From NCBI GenBank assembly GCA_017416485.1, contig JAFQCH010000016.1, positions 124,001-188,000 on the forward strand: a stretch of DNA of 64,000 nt. Reading direction: 5' to 3'. Origin of the DNA: Clostridia bacterium. GTDB taxonomy: Bacteria > Bacillota > Clostridia > Oscillospirales > Acutalibacteraceae. The notes beneath the pieces were generated by a model that searched no databases, was not told where the DNA came from, and worked only from the letters and a program-made list of their open reading frames with translations. Shown here piece by piece: positions 18,246 to 29,322 of the stretch (position 1 is the first letter of the stretch; each line of letters opens with the position of its first letter). The translations under genes and the position numbers were made by a program.

Positions 18246-18869
18246 TTGGAACTTCGCATTATTGATATTTCAAAAGATATTCTGGACTGCCCCGTTTATC
18301 CGGGCGATCCCGAGCCGAAACTCGAACTGGTGTCGGGAATCCGCAACGGCGATGCGTGCAACACTGCCAAAATGACCGTATGCTTGCACACGGGCACCCA
18401 TGCGGATGCACCCCTGCATTTCATTGACGGCGCAGCCCCCATCAATCACACGGATCTGTCTGTGTATATCGGTGAATGCGTGGTTGTGGAATGCTCGGAA
18501 GGTCTCATCACGGGCGAAACGGTGAATTCCTCTTTCCCCAAAGCCGACCGCATTCTCGTCAAAGGCAACGGCAATGCCTTTTTCGATGTCACCGCGGCAG
18601 AGGAGCTCACCTTTGCCGGGGTCAAACTCATCGGCACGGATGCCGCCTCCGTCGGCGTGTTCGGCAATGAAGCCCCTGCACACAAAGCTTTTCTTCGTGA
18701 AAAAACCGCCATCCTCGAAAACCTCGATCTTTCAGCCGTGCAACCGGGAAAATATTTCCTCATGGCACAGCCGCTGAAAATCAAAGGGGTGGAAGCCGCA
18801 CCCTGCCGTGCCGTGCTCATTGAAGACTACCTCTTCTGGGGCGGAAAGCGCGGAATCGGTGCATTCTGA
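18246..18869 (+). CDS. Cyclase family protein (kynurenine formamidase-like)
   Basis: A 207-residue metal-dependent hydrolase of the cyclase family (PF04199). The signature HTGTHADAPLHF gives the metal-binding His and Asp residues; the N-terminal PVYPGDPEP and C-terminal AAPCRAVLIE also fit. Relatives hydrolyse N-formylkynurenine or isatin. No tryptophan-degradation genes lie nearby, so the substrate is open. The start is a TTG at 18246, 6 bp after GGAGGGGAT; no suitable ATG exists. Confidence 0.88.
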   Translation: MELRIIDISKDILDCPVYPGDPEPKLELVSGIRNGDACNTAKMTVCLHTGTHADAPLHFIDGAAPINHTDLSVYIGECVVVECSEGLITGETVNSSFPKADRILVKGNGNAFFDVTAAEELTFAGVKLIGTDAASVGVFGNEAPAHKAFLREKTAILENLDLSAVQPGKYFLMAQPLKIKGVEAAPCRAVLIEDYLFWGGKRGIGAF

Positions 18870-18945
18870 TTATTGTTAATACCCCCCTTACGGGGATATA
18901 TATTAAGTCAAAAATTTTAATCATAAAAAAGGAGTCTGAAAAACC

Positions 18946-20136
18946 ATGGGCAATCTCAACAAAAGAACCGTAGAGAACCTTGAAGTAAAAGGCAAGAAAG
19001 TTCTCGTACGCTGCGACTTCAACGTCAAAATGGAAAACGGTGTCATCACCAGCGACAAGCGCATTGTTGCCGCACTTCCCACCATCAAGTATCTTATTGA
19101 AAACGGCGCAAAGGTCATTCTTTGCTCTCACCTGGGCAGACCGAAGGGTGAATTTAACCCCGAATTCTCCATGAAGCCCGTTGCAGAATGCCTTGCCGGC
19201 TATCTCGGTCAGGAAGTAAAACTCGCTTCTGACGTTGTCGGCGAAAGCGCACAGGCACTTGCTGCCGAACTCAAGGACGGCGAAGTCATGCTTCTTGAAA
19301 ACGTACGTTTTGAAGCAGGCGAAACCAAGAACTGCCCGGAACTGAGCAAAAAGTTTGCTTCTCTTGCAGAACTGTTCGTCAGCGATGCTTTCGGCACCGT
19401 TCACAGAGCACACGCTTCCACCGCAGGTGTTGCAGCTCATCTTCCCTCTGCTGTCGGTTTCCTCATTCAGAAGGAACTCGAAGTCATGGGCGGCGCTCTT
19501 GAAAATCCTGTTCGTCCCCTTGTTGCCGTTCTCGGCGGCGCAAAAGTTTCCGATAAGATCGGCGTTATCGAAAACCTCATCGAAAAGTGCGACACCATCA
19601 TCATCGGCGGCGGCATGGCATACACCTTCTTCAAGGCTATGGGCAAAGAAGTCGGCACTTCCATCTGCGAAAACGACAAACTTGACCTTGCCCGCGAACT
19701 CATGGCAAAGGCACGTGAAAAGGGTGTCAACTTCCTGATTCCCGTTGACAACACCATCGGTAAGGAATACAAAGCAGACACACCCTTCATGCGCATTTAT
19801 TCCGATTCCATCCCCGACGGCTGGATGGGCCTTGACATCGGCAAGACCACCCAGGAACTCTTCGCAAAGTCCATTCAGGGCGCCGGCACCGTCATCTGGA
19901 ACGGCCCGATGGGTGTTTCCGAATGGGAAAACTTTGCAGCCGGCACCACTGCTGTTGCACAGGCTATTGCTGATTCGGGTGCTATCTCCATCATCGGCGG
20001 CGGCGACTCCGCAGCTGCGATCAAGAAGCTCGGCTTTGCAGACAAGATGACCCACATCTCCACCGGCGGCGGTGCATCTCTTGAATTCCTGGAAGGCAAA
20101 GAACTTCCCGGCATCGCTTGCATCAGCGAGAAATAA
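18946..20136 (+). CDS. pgk: Phosphoglycerate kinase
   Basis: Transfers phosphate from 1,3-bisphosphoglycerate to ADP in glycolysis. The 396 residues are standard: [68 protein letters not shown] and the C-terminal [13 protein letters not shown]. First gene of the pgk-tpiA-gpmI-fucI cluster. Upstream, TTGTTA and an AT-rich ATATAT 17 bp later (about 18875-18903) could be the promoter. Ribosome site AAAAGGAG. Codon use is strongly biased, as expected for an abundant enzyme. Confidence 0.98.
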   Translation: MGNLNKRTVENLEVKGKKVLVRCDFNVKMENGVITSDKRIVAALPTIKYLIENGAKVILCSHLGRPKGEFNPEFSMKPVAECLAGYLGQEVKLASDVVGESAQALAAELKDGEVMLLENVRFEAGETKNCPELSKKFASLAELFVSDAFGTVHRAHASTAGVAAHLPSAVGFLIQKELEVMGGALENPVRPLVAVLGGAKVSDKIGVIENLIEKCDTIIIGGGMAYTFFKAMGKEVGTSICENDKLDLARELMAKAREKGVNFLIPVDNTIGKEYKADTPFMRIYSDSIPDGWMGLDIGKTTQELFAKSIQGAGTVIWNGPMGVSEWENFAAGTTAVAQAIADSGAISIIGGGDSAAAIKKLGFADKMTHISTGGGASLEFLEGKELPGIACISEK

Positions 20137-20205
20137 AATAAAAATTAAACAGGGGGACGGGTTAAGAGTATGCCCGTCGCCCTGATTTTACGGAGGATAT
20201 AAATT

Positions 20206-20973
20206 ATGAACAAAGCTCTTCGCAAGGCTGTTATTGCCGGCAACTGGAAAATGAACAACACCCCCGACACCACCAAGGCTACCATCGAAGCGATGAAGCC
20301 CCTCGTAGCAGATGCAGACTGTGATGTCGTTCTCTGCGTACCTTACATCGACATTCCCGCAGCACTCGAAGCCACCGCAGGCTCCAACATCAAAATCGGT
20401 GCCGAAAACTGCCACTGGGCTGTTTCCGGCGCATTCACAGGCGAAGTTTCCGCTGAAATGCTCAAGGCAATCGGCGTTCCCTATGTTATCATCGGCCATT
20501 CCGAAAGAAGACAGTATTTCGGCGAAACCGACGAAACCGTCAACAAGCGTGTCCGTGCCGCTTTGGATGCAGGTCTCATCGTTATTCTTTGCGTAGGCGA
20601 AGTCAAAGAAGAACGTCTGCAGGGTGTTACTTCCGAAGTCGTCCGCAAGCAGACCAAGGTCGCTCTCGGCGGTGTTTCCGAAGCTGAACTCGACAATATC
20701 ATCCTTGCCTACGAACCCGTATGGGCAATCGGCACAGGCCTTACCGCTACGCCCGAACAGGCACAGGAAGTCTGTGCAGACATCCGTGCTCTTGTCGGTG
20801 AACTCTACAACAAAGCTGCTGCTGACAAGTTCGTCATTCAGTACGGCGGATCCATGAACGCTGCCAACGCTGCCGAACTTCTTGACAAAGAAGATGTTGA
20901 CGGCGGTCTCATCGGCGGTGCTTCCCTGAAAGCACAGGACTTCTCCGTCATCGTCAAGGCTGCTTCCAGATAA
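20206..20973 (+). CDS. tpiA: Triosephosphate isomerase
   Basis: Interconverts dihydroxyacetone phosphate and glyceraldehyde 3-phosphate. 255 residues. Visible catalytic elements are AGNWKMN (Lys), GHSERR (His), and AYEPVWAIGTG (Glu and the flexible loop), then YGGSMNAANA for the phosphate. It lies 69 bp after pgk and 13 bp before gpmI, in the same operon. Ribosome site GGAGG. Confidence 0.98.
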   Translation: MNKALRKAVIAGNWKMNNTPDTTKATIEAMKPLVADADCDVVLCVPYIDIPAALEATAGSNIKIGAENCHWAVSGAFTGEVSAEMLKAIGVPYVIIGHSERRQYFGETDETVNKRVRAALDAGLIVILCVGEVKEERLQGVTSEVVRKQTKVALGGVSEAELDNIILAYEPVWAIGTGLTATPEQAQEVCADIRALVGELYNKAAADKFVIQYGGSMNAANAAELLDKEDVDGGLIGGASLKAQDFSVIVKAASR

Positions 20974-20986
20974 GTGAGGATTTGAC

Positions 20987-22555
<1,569 letters not shown>

Positions 22556-22594
22556 AATTAAGAACAGTATTTTTTTGAAAGGATGGAAAATTTT

Positions 22595-24391
22595 ATGGCA
22601 GAAAACAGACTGATCGGCTCCTATCCCGTCATCGGCATCCGTCCCGTCATCGACGGACGCAGAGGCCCGCTGAAGGTTCGTGAATCCCTTGAGGATCAGA
22701 CCATGGGTATGGCACAGGCCGCCAAGAAACTGTTTGAAGAAAATCTTTGCTATTCCAACGGCGAACCTGTTCGTGTTGTTATTGCAGATACCACCATCGG
22801 CCGCGTTGCCGAAGCCGCTGCTTGTGCAGATAAATTCAAAAAAGAAGGCGTAGATATCACTCTGTCCGTTACTCCCTGCTGGTGCTACGGCTCGGAAACC
22901 ATGGATATGGATCCCAATACCATCAAAGGTGTATGGGGACTGAACGCAACCGAACGCCCGGGTGCCGTTTACCTTGCATCCGTTCTGGCTGCTCACGCAC
23001 AGAAGGGTCTGCCCGCATTCGGCATTTACGGCAAGGATGTTGTGGATGCCGATGATATGCGCATCCCCGCTGACGTAGAAGAAAAACTGCTGCGCTTTGC
23101 AAAGGCCGCTGTTGCTGCCGCTACCATGCGCGGTAAGAGCTACCTGCAGATCGGTTCCATCTGCATGGGTATTGCAGGTTCTTCCATCGACCCGAATTTC
23201 CTCGAAGAATACCTCGGCATGCGTGTTGAATCCGTTGACGAAGTGGAAATCATCCGCCGCATGACCGAAGGCATCTATGACGAAGAAGAATTCCAAAGAG
23301 CCCTCAAGTGGACAAAAGAAAAATGTCCCGAAGGCTTCGACAAGAACCCCGAATTCGTCCGCAAGTCCGACGAACAGAAGGAACAGGATTGGGAATTTGT
23401 TGTCAAGATGATGTGCATCATCAAGGACCTCATGAACGGCAACAAGAACCTGCCCGCAGGCCGTGAAGAAGAAATGGTCGGCCACAATGCCATCGCCGCC
23501 GGTTTCCAGGGGCAGCGTCAGTGGACAGACTTCTATCCCAACGCAGACTTTGCAGAAGCCCTTCTGAACACCTCCTTCGACTGGAACGGCATCCGTGAAC
23601 CGTACATTCTTGCAACTGAAAACGACGTTCTCAACGGCATCTCCATGCTGTTCATGAAGCTGCTCACCAACCGTCCGCAGATGTTTGCAGACGTGCGTAC
23701 CTGCTGGAACGGCGAATCCATCAAGCGTGTCACCGGTTACGACATTGAAGGCCATGCAAAGGATGCAAACGGCCTGATTCATCTTATCAACTCCGGTGCC
23801 TGCTGTCTTGACGCCTGCGGCGAAGCCAAGAATGCAGACGGCAACGGCGAAATCAAGGAATGGTACAATGTGACCGAAGAGGATATGGAAACAATCCTCA
23901 AGGCAACCACATGGAATGCAGCCGACAACGGCTATTTCAGAGGCGGCGGATATTCTTCCCGTTTCCTCACCAGAGCCGAAATGCCCGCAACCATGATCCG
24001 TCTGAATCTCGTCAAGGGCCTTGGCCCCTGCATCCAGATCTGCGAAGGCTGGACGGTCAACCTGCCCGACGAAGTTTCCGACATCATCTGGAAACGTACC
24101 GACTACACATGGCCCTGCACATGGTTTGCACCTCGTTGCGACGATTCTGCCGCATTCGCAAGTGCTTATGACCTGATGAACCACTGGGGTGCCAACCACG
24201 GCGCAATCTCCTACGGCCACATCGGTGCAGATATCATCACACTTTGCTCCATGCTCAGAATCCCCGTCAGCATGCACAACGTGCCCGATGAAAAGATCTT
24301 CCGTCCCGCTTGCTGGAACGCATTCGGCACCAAGGATCTCGAAGGTGCAGACTTCCGTGCCTGTGAAGCCTACGGCCCGCTTTACAAATAA
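22595..24391 (+). CDS. fucI: L-fucose isomerase
   Basis: Converts L-fucose to L-fuculose (also D-arabinose to D-ribulose). 598 residues, the usual length. It begins [15 protein letters not shown] and carries [42 protein letters not shown], and the metal-site Glu/Asp/His segments ([23 protein letters not shown]). The ATG at 22595 is preferred over 22583, which abuts the AAAGGA site. Its place directly behind three glycolytic genes, without a fuculokinase or aldolase, is unusual; a FGGY kinase lies 17 kb away at 41799. A strong terminator follows. Confidence 0.96.
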   Translation: MAENRLIGSYPVIGIRPVIDGRRGPLKVRESLEDQTMGMAQAAKKLFEENLCYSNGEPVRVVIADTTIGRVAEAAACADKFKKEGVDITLSVTPCWCYGSETMDMDPNTIKGVWGLNATERPGAVYLASVLAAHAQKGLPAFGIYGKDVVDADDMRIPADVEEKLLRFAKAAVAAATMRGKSYLQIGSICMGIAGSSIDPNFLEEYLGMRVESVDEVEIIRRMTEGIYDEEEFQRALKWTKEKCPEGFDKNPEFVRKSDEQKEQDWEFVVKMMCIIKDLMNGNKNLPAGREEEMVGHNAIAAGFQGQRQWTDFYPNADFAEALLNTSFDWNGIREPYILATENDVLNGISMLFMKLLTNRPQMFADVRTCWNGESIKRVTGYDIEGHAKDANGLIHLINSGACCLDACGEAKNADGNGEIKEWYNVTEEDMETILKATTWNAADNGYFRGGGYSSRFLTRAEMPATMIRLNLVKGLGPCIQICEGWTVNLPDEVSDIIWKRTDYTWPCTWFAPRCDDSAAFASAYDLMNHWGANHGAISYGHIGADIITLCSMLRIPVSMHNVPDEKIFRPACWNAFGTKDLEGADFRACEAYGPLYK

Positions 24392-24398
24392 GCGATCG

Positions 24399-24423
24399 AA
24401 CCCCCGTTCATCGAACGGGGGTT
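24399..24423 (+). terminator. Terminator of the pgk-fucI operon
   Basis: AACCCCCGTTC / ATC / GAACGGGGGTT followed by TTAAAA, 8 bp after the fucI stop. The 11-bp stem is perfect. Confidence 0.88.
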
Positions 24424-24447
24424 TTAAAATGGAGGATAAACCGTAAT

Positions 24448-24664
24448 AATGCAAGAATGCAAAATGCAAAATTAAAGGGTCGCTTACGCTCCGATTATAG
24501 AGCATAAATAACTTTGATTTTAATACAAAGCCTCATTTTTTAATTTATTTTTGTAAAGGATGCCACAAAATTACCGTTGCTCGCACAAGATTAAAATTTA
24601 TATCTTCTATAAATGCCAACGCAGTTCCGATAATTTTACATTTTGCATTTTCCATTTTGCATTT
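24448..24664. repeat. Dispersed intergenic repeat, copy B
   Basis: Second copy of the element at 8634-8883, about 217 bp. It has the same inverted ends (AATGCAAAATGCAAAATT at the left, TTTTGCAT units at the right), GGGTCGCTTaCGCTCCGATT with TAGAGCATAA, and TTCTATAAATGCCAACGC. Both copies lie directly downstream of a plus-strand gene in a non-coding gap. The central part differs, so the copies are old or evolve quickly. Confidence 0.75.
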
Positions 24665-24705
24665 AGGGCACAGCCCGATAAACCGTAATTTCCACGTTCC
24701 GTAGG

Positions 24706-24734
24706 TTGTCTTCTGTTACGGTATGTATTATACT
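24706..24734 (+). promoter_or_regulatory. Promoter of the XRE-desulfoferrodoxin regulator
   Basis: TTGTCT (24706-24711), 17-bp spacer, TATACT (24729-24734), 30 bp before the start codon. The GTATgtattATAC symmetry overlapping the -10 could be an autoregulatory operator, but this is weak. Confidence 0.5.
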
Positions 24735-24763
24735 ATTACCATATCGCCAAAAGGAGAGAACCT

Positions 24764-25348
24764 ATGAATACCTATGTAACCGGACAGACCATCAAAAAAC
24801 TGCGTGAAGCCAAAGGCTTAACCCAGTCCGACCTTGCAGACCGCATCGGTGTCAGCAGTAAGGCGGTTTCCAAATGGGAAACGGCAAAAGGCCTGCCCGA
24901 TATTTCTCTGCTCGAACCGATAAGCAGAGCCCTCGGGGTTTCGGTTTCGGAATTACTCAGCGGTAACACGGTCGTCAATAAAAATATTTCATCCAATATT
25001 TTGTTTTCAAAGTTTTATGTCTGCCCCGTCTGCGGCAATATTATCCATGCAACAGGGGAAAGTGTGATTTCCTGCTGCGGTATCACCTTGCCGCCGCTGG
25101 AAGCGGAAGACACGGACGAAGACCACACCGTCACCATCGAACCCGTTGAGGATGAAAAATTCATCACCGTCAAACACCCCATGACCAAAAGCCATTTTAT
25201 TTCGTTTTTAGCCTATGTCACCTCCGACAAGGTGCACTTTGTCAAACTCTACCCCGAAGGCAACGCAGAAACAAGAATGCAGTTCAGAGGAAGAGGATAT
25301 CTGTATCTCTATTGCAACAAACACGGTCTGATGAAAATCAGGGTATAA
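24764..25348 (+). CDS. XRE-family regulator fused to a desulfoferrodoxin-like domain
   Basis: A 194-residue fusion. Residues 5-65 are a lambda-repressor-type helix-turn-helix (KLREAKGLTQSDLADRIGV, KAVSKWETAKGLP). Residues 84-194 look like a complete desulfoferrodoxin: a desulforedoxin-type site Cys87, Cys90, Cys104, Cys105 (CPVCGN and SCCG), then a superoxide-reductase-like centre His121, His138, His144, Cys184, His187 (KHPMTKSH, YCNKHGL). The 6- and 3-residue spacings match superoxide reductase. The catalytic Lys next to the first His is replaced by Asp120. I infer a redox- or superoxide-sensing repressor; whether it reduces superoxide is unknown. Ribosome site AAAGGAG. Confidence 0.85.
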   Translation: MNTYVTGQTIKKLREAKGLTQSDLADRIGVSSKAVSKWETAKGLPDISLLEPISRALGVSVSELLSGNTVVNKNISSNILFSKFYVCPVCGNIIHATGESVISCCGITLPPLEAEDTDEDHTVTIEPVEDEKFITVKHPMTKSHFISFLAYVTSDKVHFVKLYPEGNAETRMQFRGRGYLYLYCNKHGLMKIRV

Positions 25349-25363
25349 AAAATCATGAATCAC

Positions 25364-25397
25364 AAAAGCCGCCCGGGGGTACCCTCGGACGGCTTTT
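25364..25397 (+). terminator. Terminator after the XRE regulator
   Basis: AAAAGCCG ... CGGCTTTT with an inner GC-rich stem around GGGTACCC, followed by TGTT. It lies 16 bp after the stop codon. Confidence 0.8.
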
Positions 25398-25519
25398 GTT
25401 AAATAATAAGCAAGATGGTAAGCAAGATAATACGCAAGTTAACCTTCAACAAAATGTTGTGCACTGAAGTTAGCATTGTTGGATTGTCAAAAATTGTCTT
25501 ATGTGCTCATATCCCCCCG

Positions 25520-25548
25520 TTGCATATTGCAGTCAGTCATGCTATAAT
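25520..25548 (+). promoter_or_regulatory. Sigma-A promoter of the sulfatase gene
   Basis: TTGCAT (25520-25525), 17-bp spacer, TATAAT (25543-25548), 36 bp before the ATG at 25585. Confidence 0.75.
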
Positions 25549-25584
25549 TTATTCACATTCTGAAATTTGCAGCGGGGGATTTTT

Positions 25585-26991
25585 ATGCGTGAGCAACCGA
25601 ATATTTTGTTTATTGTCACCGATGATCAGCGGTTTGACACCATTCATGCGCTCGGAAACCGCGAGATCATTACGCCTAATCTTGACCGTCTTGTCAGTCG
25701 CGGTATGTCCTTCACCCGTGCACACATTGCAGGCGGCACTTGCGGCGCGGTCTGTATGCCCAGCCGTGCCATGATTCTTTCGGGCAGGAATCCCTTTCAT
25801 CTGGAAGGCCTCGGCGGCAACATTCCCGCAACGCACAAGACCATGCCCGAAACCTTTAAAAATAATGGCTACGAAACCATCGGCCTGGGCAAATGGCACA
25901 ACGGTTGCCCCGCCTATGCGCGCAGTTTCACGCAGGGGGCAAAGATCTTTTTCGGCGGCATGTGGGATCACTGGAACGTGCCGACCTGCCGTTTTGACCC
26001 CACGGGACAATATGACAACACCATCAATTTTGTAGTCGATTTTTACAACGACAACCACCCGCAGCAACAGCACTGCGACGAGTTTTCTCCGGGCAAGCAT
26101 TCAAGCGAGCTGCTGACGGATGCGGCCATTGATTTGTTGCAACAAAACGCAGGCAAGGAAAAACCGTTCTTTCTGTATCTTGCTTATCTTGCGCCGCACG
26201 ACCCGCGCACCATGCCCGACCGATTCCGTCAGATGTATGACCCCGAAAAAATCACCCTGCCGCCCAATTTCCAATCCGTCATCGACACAAACTATCCGCT
26301 GATGGTGCACCGTGACGAGCATCTTGCCGCCTATCCGCGTGAGGAAGAAGAAATCCGCCGCCACATTGCCGAGTATTATGCCATGATCACGCATCTCGAT
26401 TCCGAAATCGGCAGACTGCTCGATGCTCTGCACGAATCGGGCGAGGAAGACAACACAATCATCGTCTTTACAAGCGACAACGGCCTTGCTGTCGGTCAGC
26501 ACGGCTGGCTCGGCAAAGAGGATATTTTCGAACACGGTGTCCGCGTTCCGTTGATTCTGGCAGGTCCCGGCATTGCACAAAATGTCCGCAACGAAGCCTT
26601 TGTATATCTGTATGATGTTTTCCCGACCCTGTGCGAACTGACAGGGCTTACCACTCCCGAGACTGTGGACGGCAAGAGCTTTGCGCACCTGCTCGACGGC
26701 AACCACGCACAGCAATTCCGTGATGAACTGTATCTCATTTTTGATCAATTCGTCCGCGGTGTGAAAGACAACCGCTACAAACTGATTGAATACCGCAACG
26801 GCGACGGGGAAGGGGACAAGTGGACATTCCTCTATGACCTTGTAAACGACCCGTGGGAAATCAAAAACCTTGCCGACGATGAAAATTACCTTGCACTTGT
26901 CGGCGAAATGCGCAAAAAAATCCTTACCCACCGTGATGCTTGGGACGAGCAGTCCCACCCTTGGGGCAAGGATTTCTGGGGCAGATTCTGA
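25585..26991 (+). CDS. Cys-type sulfatase
   Basis: A 468-residue type I sulfatase/alkaline-phosphatase-fold hydrolase. Metal site NILFIVTDDQRFD, the formylglycine motif CMPSR (CxPxR), the following ILSGRNP, GLGKWHNG, YLAPHDPR, and the metal-binding TSDNGLAVGQHG are present. The Cys must be oxidised by a maturase encoded elsewhere. No signal peptide, so it acts in the cytoplasm on imported sulfated sugars or sulfate esters. The ATG at 25585 follows GCGGGGG. Transcribed alone between two terminators. A phosphonate or phosphate monoesterase is a less likely alternative. Confidence 0.9.
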   Translation: MREQPNILFIVTDDQRFDTIHALGNREIITPNLDRLVSRGMSFTRAHIAGGTCGAVCMPSRAMILSGRNPFHLEGLGGNIPATHKTMPETFKNNGYETIGLGKWHNGCPAYARSFTQGAKIFFGGMWDHWNVPTCRFDPTGQYDNTINFVVDFYNDNHPQQQHCDEFSPGKHSSELLTDAAIDLLQQNAGKEKPFFLYLAYLAPHDPRTMPDRFRQMYDPEKITLPPNFQSVIDTNYPLMVHRDEHLAAYPREEEEIRRHIAEYYAMITHLDSEIGRLLDALHESGEEDNTIIVFTSDNGLAVGQHGWLGKEDIFEHGVRVPLILAGPGIAQNVRNEAFVYLYDVFPTLCELTGLTTPETVDGKSFAHLLDGNHAQQFRDELYLIFDQFVRGVKDNRYKLIEYRNGDGEGDKWTFLYDLVNDPWEIKNLADDENYLALVGEMRKKILTHRDAWDEQSHPWGKDFWGRF

Positions 26992-27028
26992 CCCTCATTT
27001 TTCCCGTTTTTATCTGCGAAGACTTTAT

Positions 27029-27047
27029 CCCCCGGTTTTTCCGGGGG
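27029..27047 (+). terminator. Terminator after the sulfatase
   Basis: CCCCCGG / TTTTT / CCGGGGG followed by GTTCTTT. It also lies 49 bp beyond the stop of the converging oxidoreductase gene. Confidence 0.8.
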
Positions 27048-27095
27048 GTTCTTTACAATACATTACAGATTTTAACCGTTTGCAGTTTATTTGAT

Positions 27096-29321
27096 TTACA
27101 ATGCAGGATGCCCGGCCATTGCCTTGAGTCGATTCCACCGAAGGTCAACCTCCTGTTGAATGAACTCTAACAGCTCACTGTGTTTTTCTTCACATAAATG
27201 TTTTGTTCTGCCCATCATTTTAAACCAGTCAGACACGGGTATTTTTTTGTTCTTTTCCTCGGGGTCAAAAGAAAGGGAAGTGCAACCCTGCTCAACTTCA
27301 TACAACGGGAAATAGCAACTGTTCACTGCGGCGGCAATCACTTTGCGTTCGGTGTTAGGCTTATCTCCCCAATTCAGCGGACAGGCAGACAAGCACTTAA
27401 CATAGGCAGTTCCGTAATTCTTTGCATAATACTGTGCCTTTGCCGCCTTTTTTATAAAATCATTCGGCTCACTTTCGGCAACGGTGGCAACATAAGGCAT
27501 CCCTGTAGCCGCCATAATGCGAGGCATGTCTTTGTTGAAAAATGTCTTTCCCCATTGTTTTTCACCGAGATGTGAGGTTGCGCTTTTTGCACCCATCGGC
27601 GTTGAGTAAGACAACTGATAACCTGTATTCATATAACCGCCGTTGTCATATTCAAAGAGAATCACAGAATCGTTGCGCAGGGCTGTGCCCAAAGCCGACC
27701 CCATGCCGATATCCATCCCGCCGTCACCGCTGACCATAATAAAGGTAATATCCCCCTGCGGCAGCTCACCCCGTTGCTGCATTTTGTGATACATTTCGGA
27801 TAATCCTGCCAGCGTTGCGGCACCGTTCTGAAACAGATTGTGCACATAGGGCACTTTAAATGCGGTTTTCGGATATCCTGTTGTAACCACCATGCCGCAG
27901 CCGGTCTGAAAAAGCAAAACAACATTCCCTTCCATCCCTCTGAGCAGTAAATTCACATTGACAGGGATTCCGCAACCCGGACAAGCTCCGTGACCGGGTG
28001 CCAGTCGTTTTGGTCTTGCGGTGGTGTCACGAACCGTTGCCCCCTTGGCCGTTACCTTGCCGCCTTCTTCAGCGCACGAGATAAGAGAGGGGTTTTCGCT
28101 TTCGGTAACAGCGTTAAAAAAGGGTTGGGGCTTAAAATGCTCTTCTCCCGGATAAACGCCGATATAATCGAAGGCAGGTGCATTTTCCCTGCAACAGGAC
28201 TCAAACAACTCCAAGGCATCTTCTTCAAAAAAATCCCGTCCGCCGAGGCCGTATATGCGGCTGATGACCCGTGGCGTCAATCCCTTTTGTTGCAAGGCTG
28301 CGCGGATTTCAAGTGACATATTGCCGCCGTCGGCTCCGTAACTGTCCTGACGGTCGGCCACAATAATTGTTTTTGCCTTTTTGCACAAATCCGTTATTTT
28401 CTCTGCCGGAAAAGGCCTTAACACACCAAGCGTAAAAACCCCCACTTTTTTGCCCTTGCGCCTGAGCTTATCGGCGGCTGCTCTTGCTGTAAGGTATGCA
28501 GAGCCCAACACAAACAATATAACTTCGGCATCATCAGTCTGATAGGATTTTATTTCTTTCAGCATTCTTCCCGACAACTGCGCATACTCTGCAAACACTT
28601 GTGCAATGTCTGTTCGCGCCTTTTGCATTGCCAGATGAAGCTGATATTTATTGTTCATCAGATCCGGCTCGTTCATATACGAGCCGATTGTTACAGGCTT
28701 TTCGGGCTGCAGCGCTGTGTTTTCCCTTTTTACGGGACCGATGAAATTTTGCACGCTTGCATCGTCTGCAAACACATAAGAATTCCGCTTCTGGTGACTT
28801 GTAAAAAAGCCGTCAAAAGCCACTATAACGGGCAGGCTTAACATTTCAGCAATCTTAATCGCACAAATATTGCAGTCATATACCTCCTGCGGCGAATCTG
28901 CAAACAGAATGATCCAACCCGCATTCAAGGCATACATGATATCGCTGTGGTCGCCTTTTATTGAAAGCGGACCCGATACGGTGCGACAGGCAACATTGAG
29001 CACCATCGGAAGCCGTGTGCCCGACTGAACCGGCAGTTGTTCAAGGGCATATAAAAGTCCGTTTGCCGAAGTGGCATTCAAAACTCTGCCTCCGCCCGCA
29101 GACGCTCCGTAACAAATACCTGCGGCGCTGTGTTCCCCTTCAGCAGGCATCAAGGCAATCGTATGCAAGCCGTCTGCACCCATTTGGTCCAGATATTCTG
29201 CAATCTGTGTAGACGGTGTGATCGGATAATACCCCATTACATGATAGTTTATCTGCTTGGCGGCATGTGCTGCCAGTTCATTGCCGCTTTCAAATAAAAG
29301 AATTTGTTTTGCACTTTCCAT
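27096..29321 (-). CDS. 2-Oxoacid:ferredoxin oxidoreductase, fused alpha-beta subunit
   Basis: A 741-residue fusion. Residues 1 to about 395 are the alpha chain (MGYYPITPSTQIAEYL, LMPAEGEHSAAG), and about 435-741 the beta chain with GHGACPGCGIP (iron-sulfur Cys), QTGCGMVV and the thiamine-diphosphate motif GDGGMDIG ending in EYDNGGYMNTG. With the gamma-delta protein at 29323 it would oxidise pyruvate or another 2-oxoacid to acyl-CoA, passing electrons to ferredoxin. The ATG is separated from the upstream stop by one base, so the two are co-translated. Pyruvate is the likeliest substrate, but 2-oxoisovalerate or indolepyruvate cannot be excluded. Confidence 0.9.
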   Translation of the reverse strand: MESAKQILLFESGNELAAHAAKQINYHVMGYYPITPSTQIAEYLDQMGADGLHTIALMPAEGEHSAAGICYGASAGGGRVLNATSANGLLYALEQLPVQSGTRLPMVLNVACRTVSGPLSIKGDHSDIMYALNAGWIILFADSPQEVYDCNICAIKIAEMLSLPVIVAFDGFFTSHQKRNSYVFADDASVQNFIGPVKRENTALQPEKPVTIGSYMNEPDLMNNKYQLHLAMQKARTDIAQVFAEYAQLSGRMLKEIKSYQTDDAEVILFVLGSAYLTARAAADKLRRKGKKVGVFTLGVLRPFPAEKITDLCKKAKTIIVADRQDSYGADGGNMSLEIRAALQQKGLTPRVISRIYGLGGRDFFEEDALELFESCCRENAPAFDYIGVYPGEEHFKPQPFFNAVTESENPSLISCAEEGGKVTAKGATVRDTTARPKRLAPGHGACPGCGIPVNVNLLLRGMEGNVVLLFQTGCGMVVTTGYPKTAFKVPYVHNLFQNGAATLAGLSEMYHKMQQRGELPQGDITFIMVSGDGGMDIGMGSALGTALRNDSVILFEYDNGGYMNTGYQLSYSTPMGAKSATSHLGEKQWGKTFFNKDMPRIMAATGMPYVATVAESEPNDFIKKAAKAQYYAKNYGTAYVKCLSACPLNWGDKPNTERKVIAAAVNSCYFPLYEVEQGCTSLSFDPEEKNKKIPVSDWFKMMGRTKHLCEEKHSELLEFIQQEVDLRWNRLKAMAGHPAL

Positions 29322-29322
29322 T

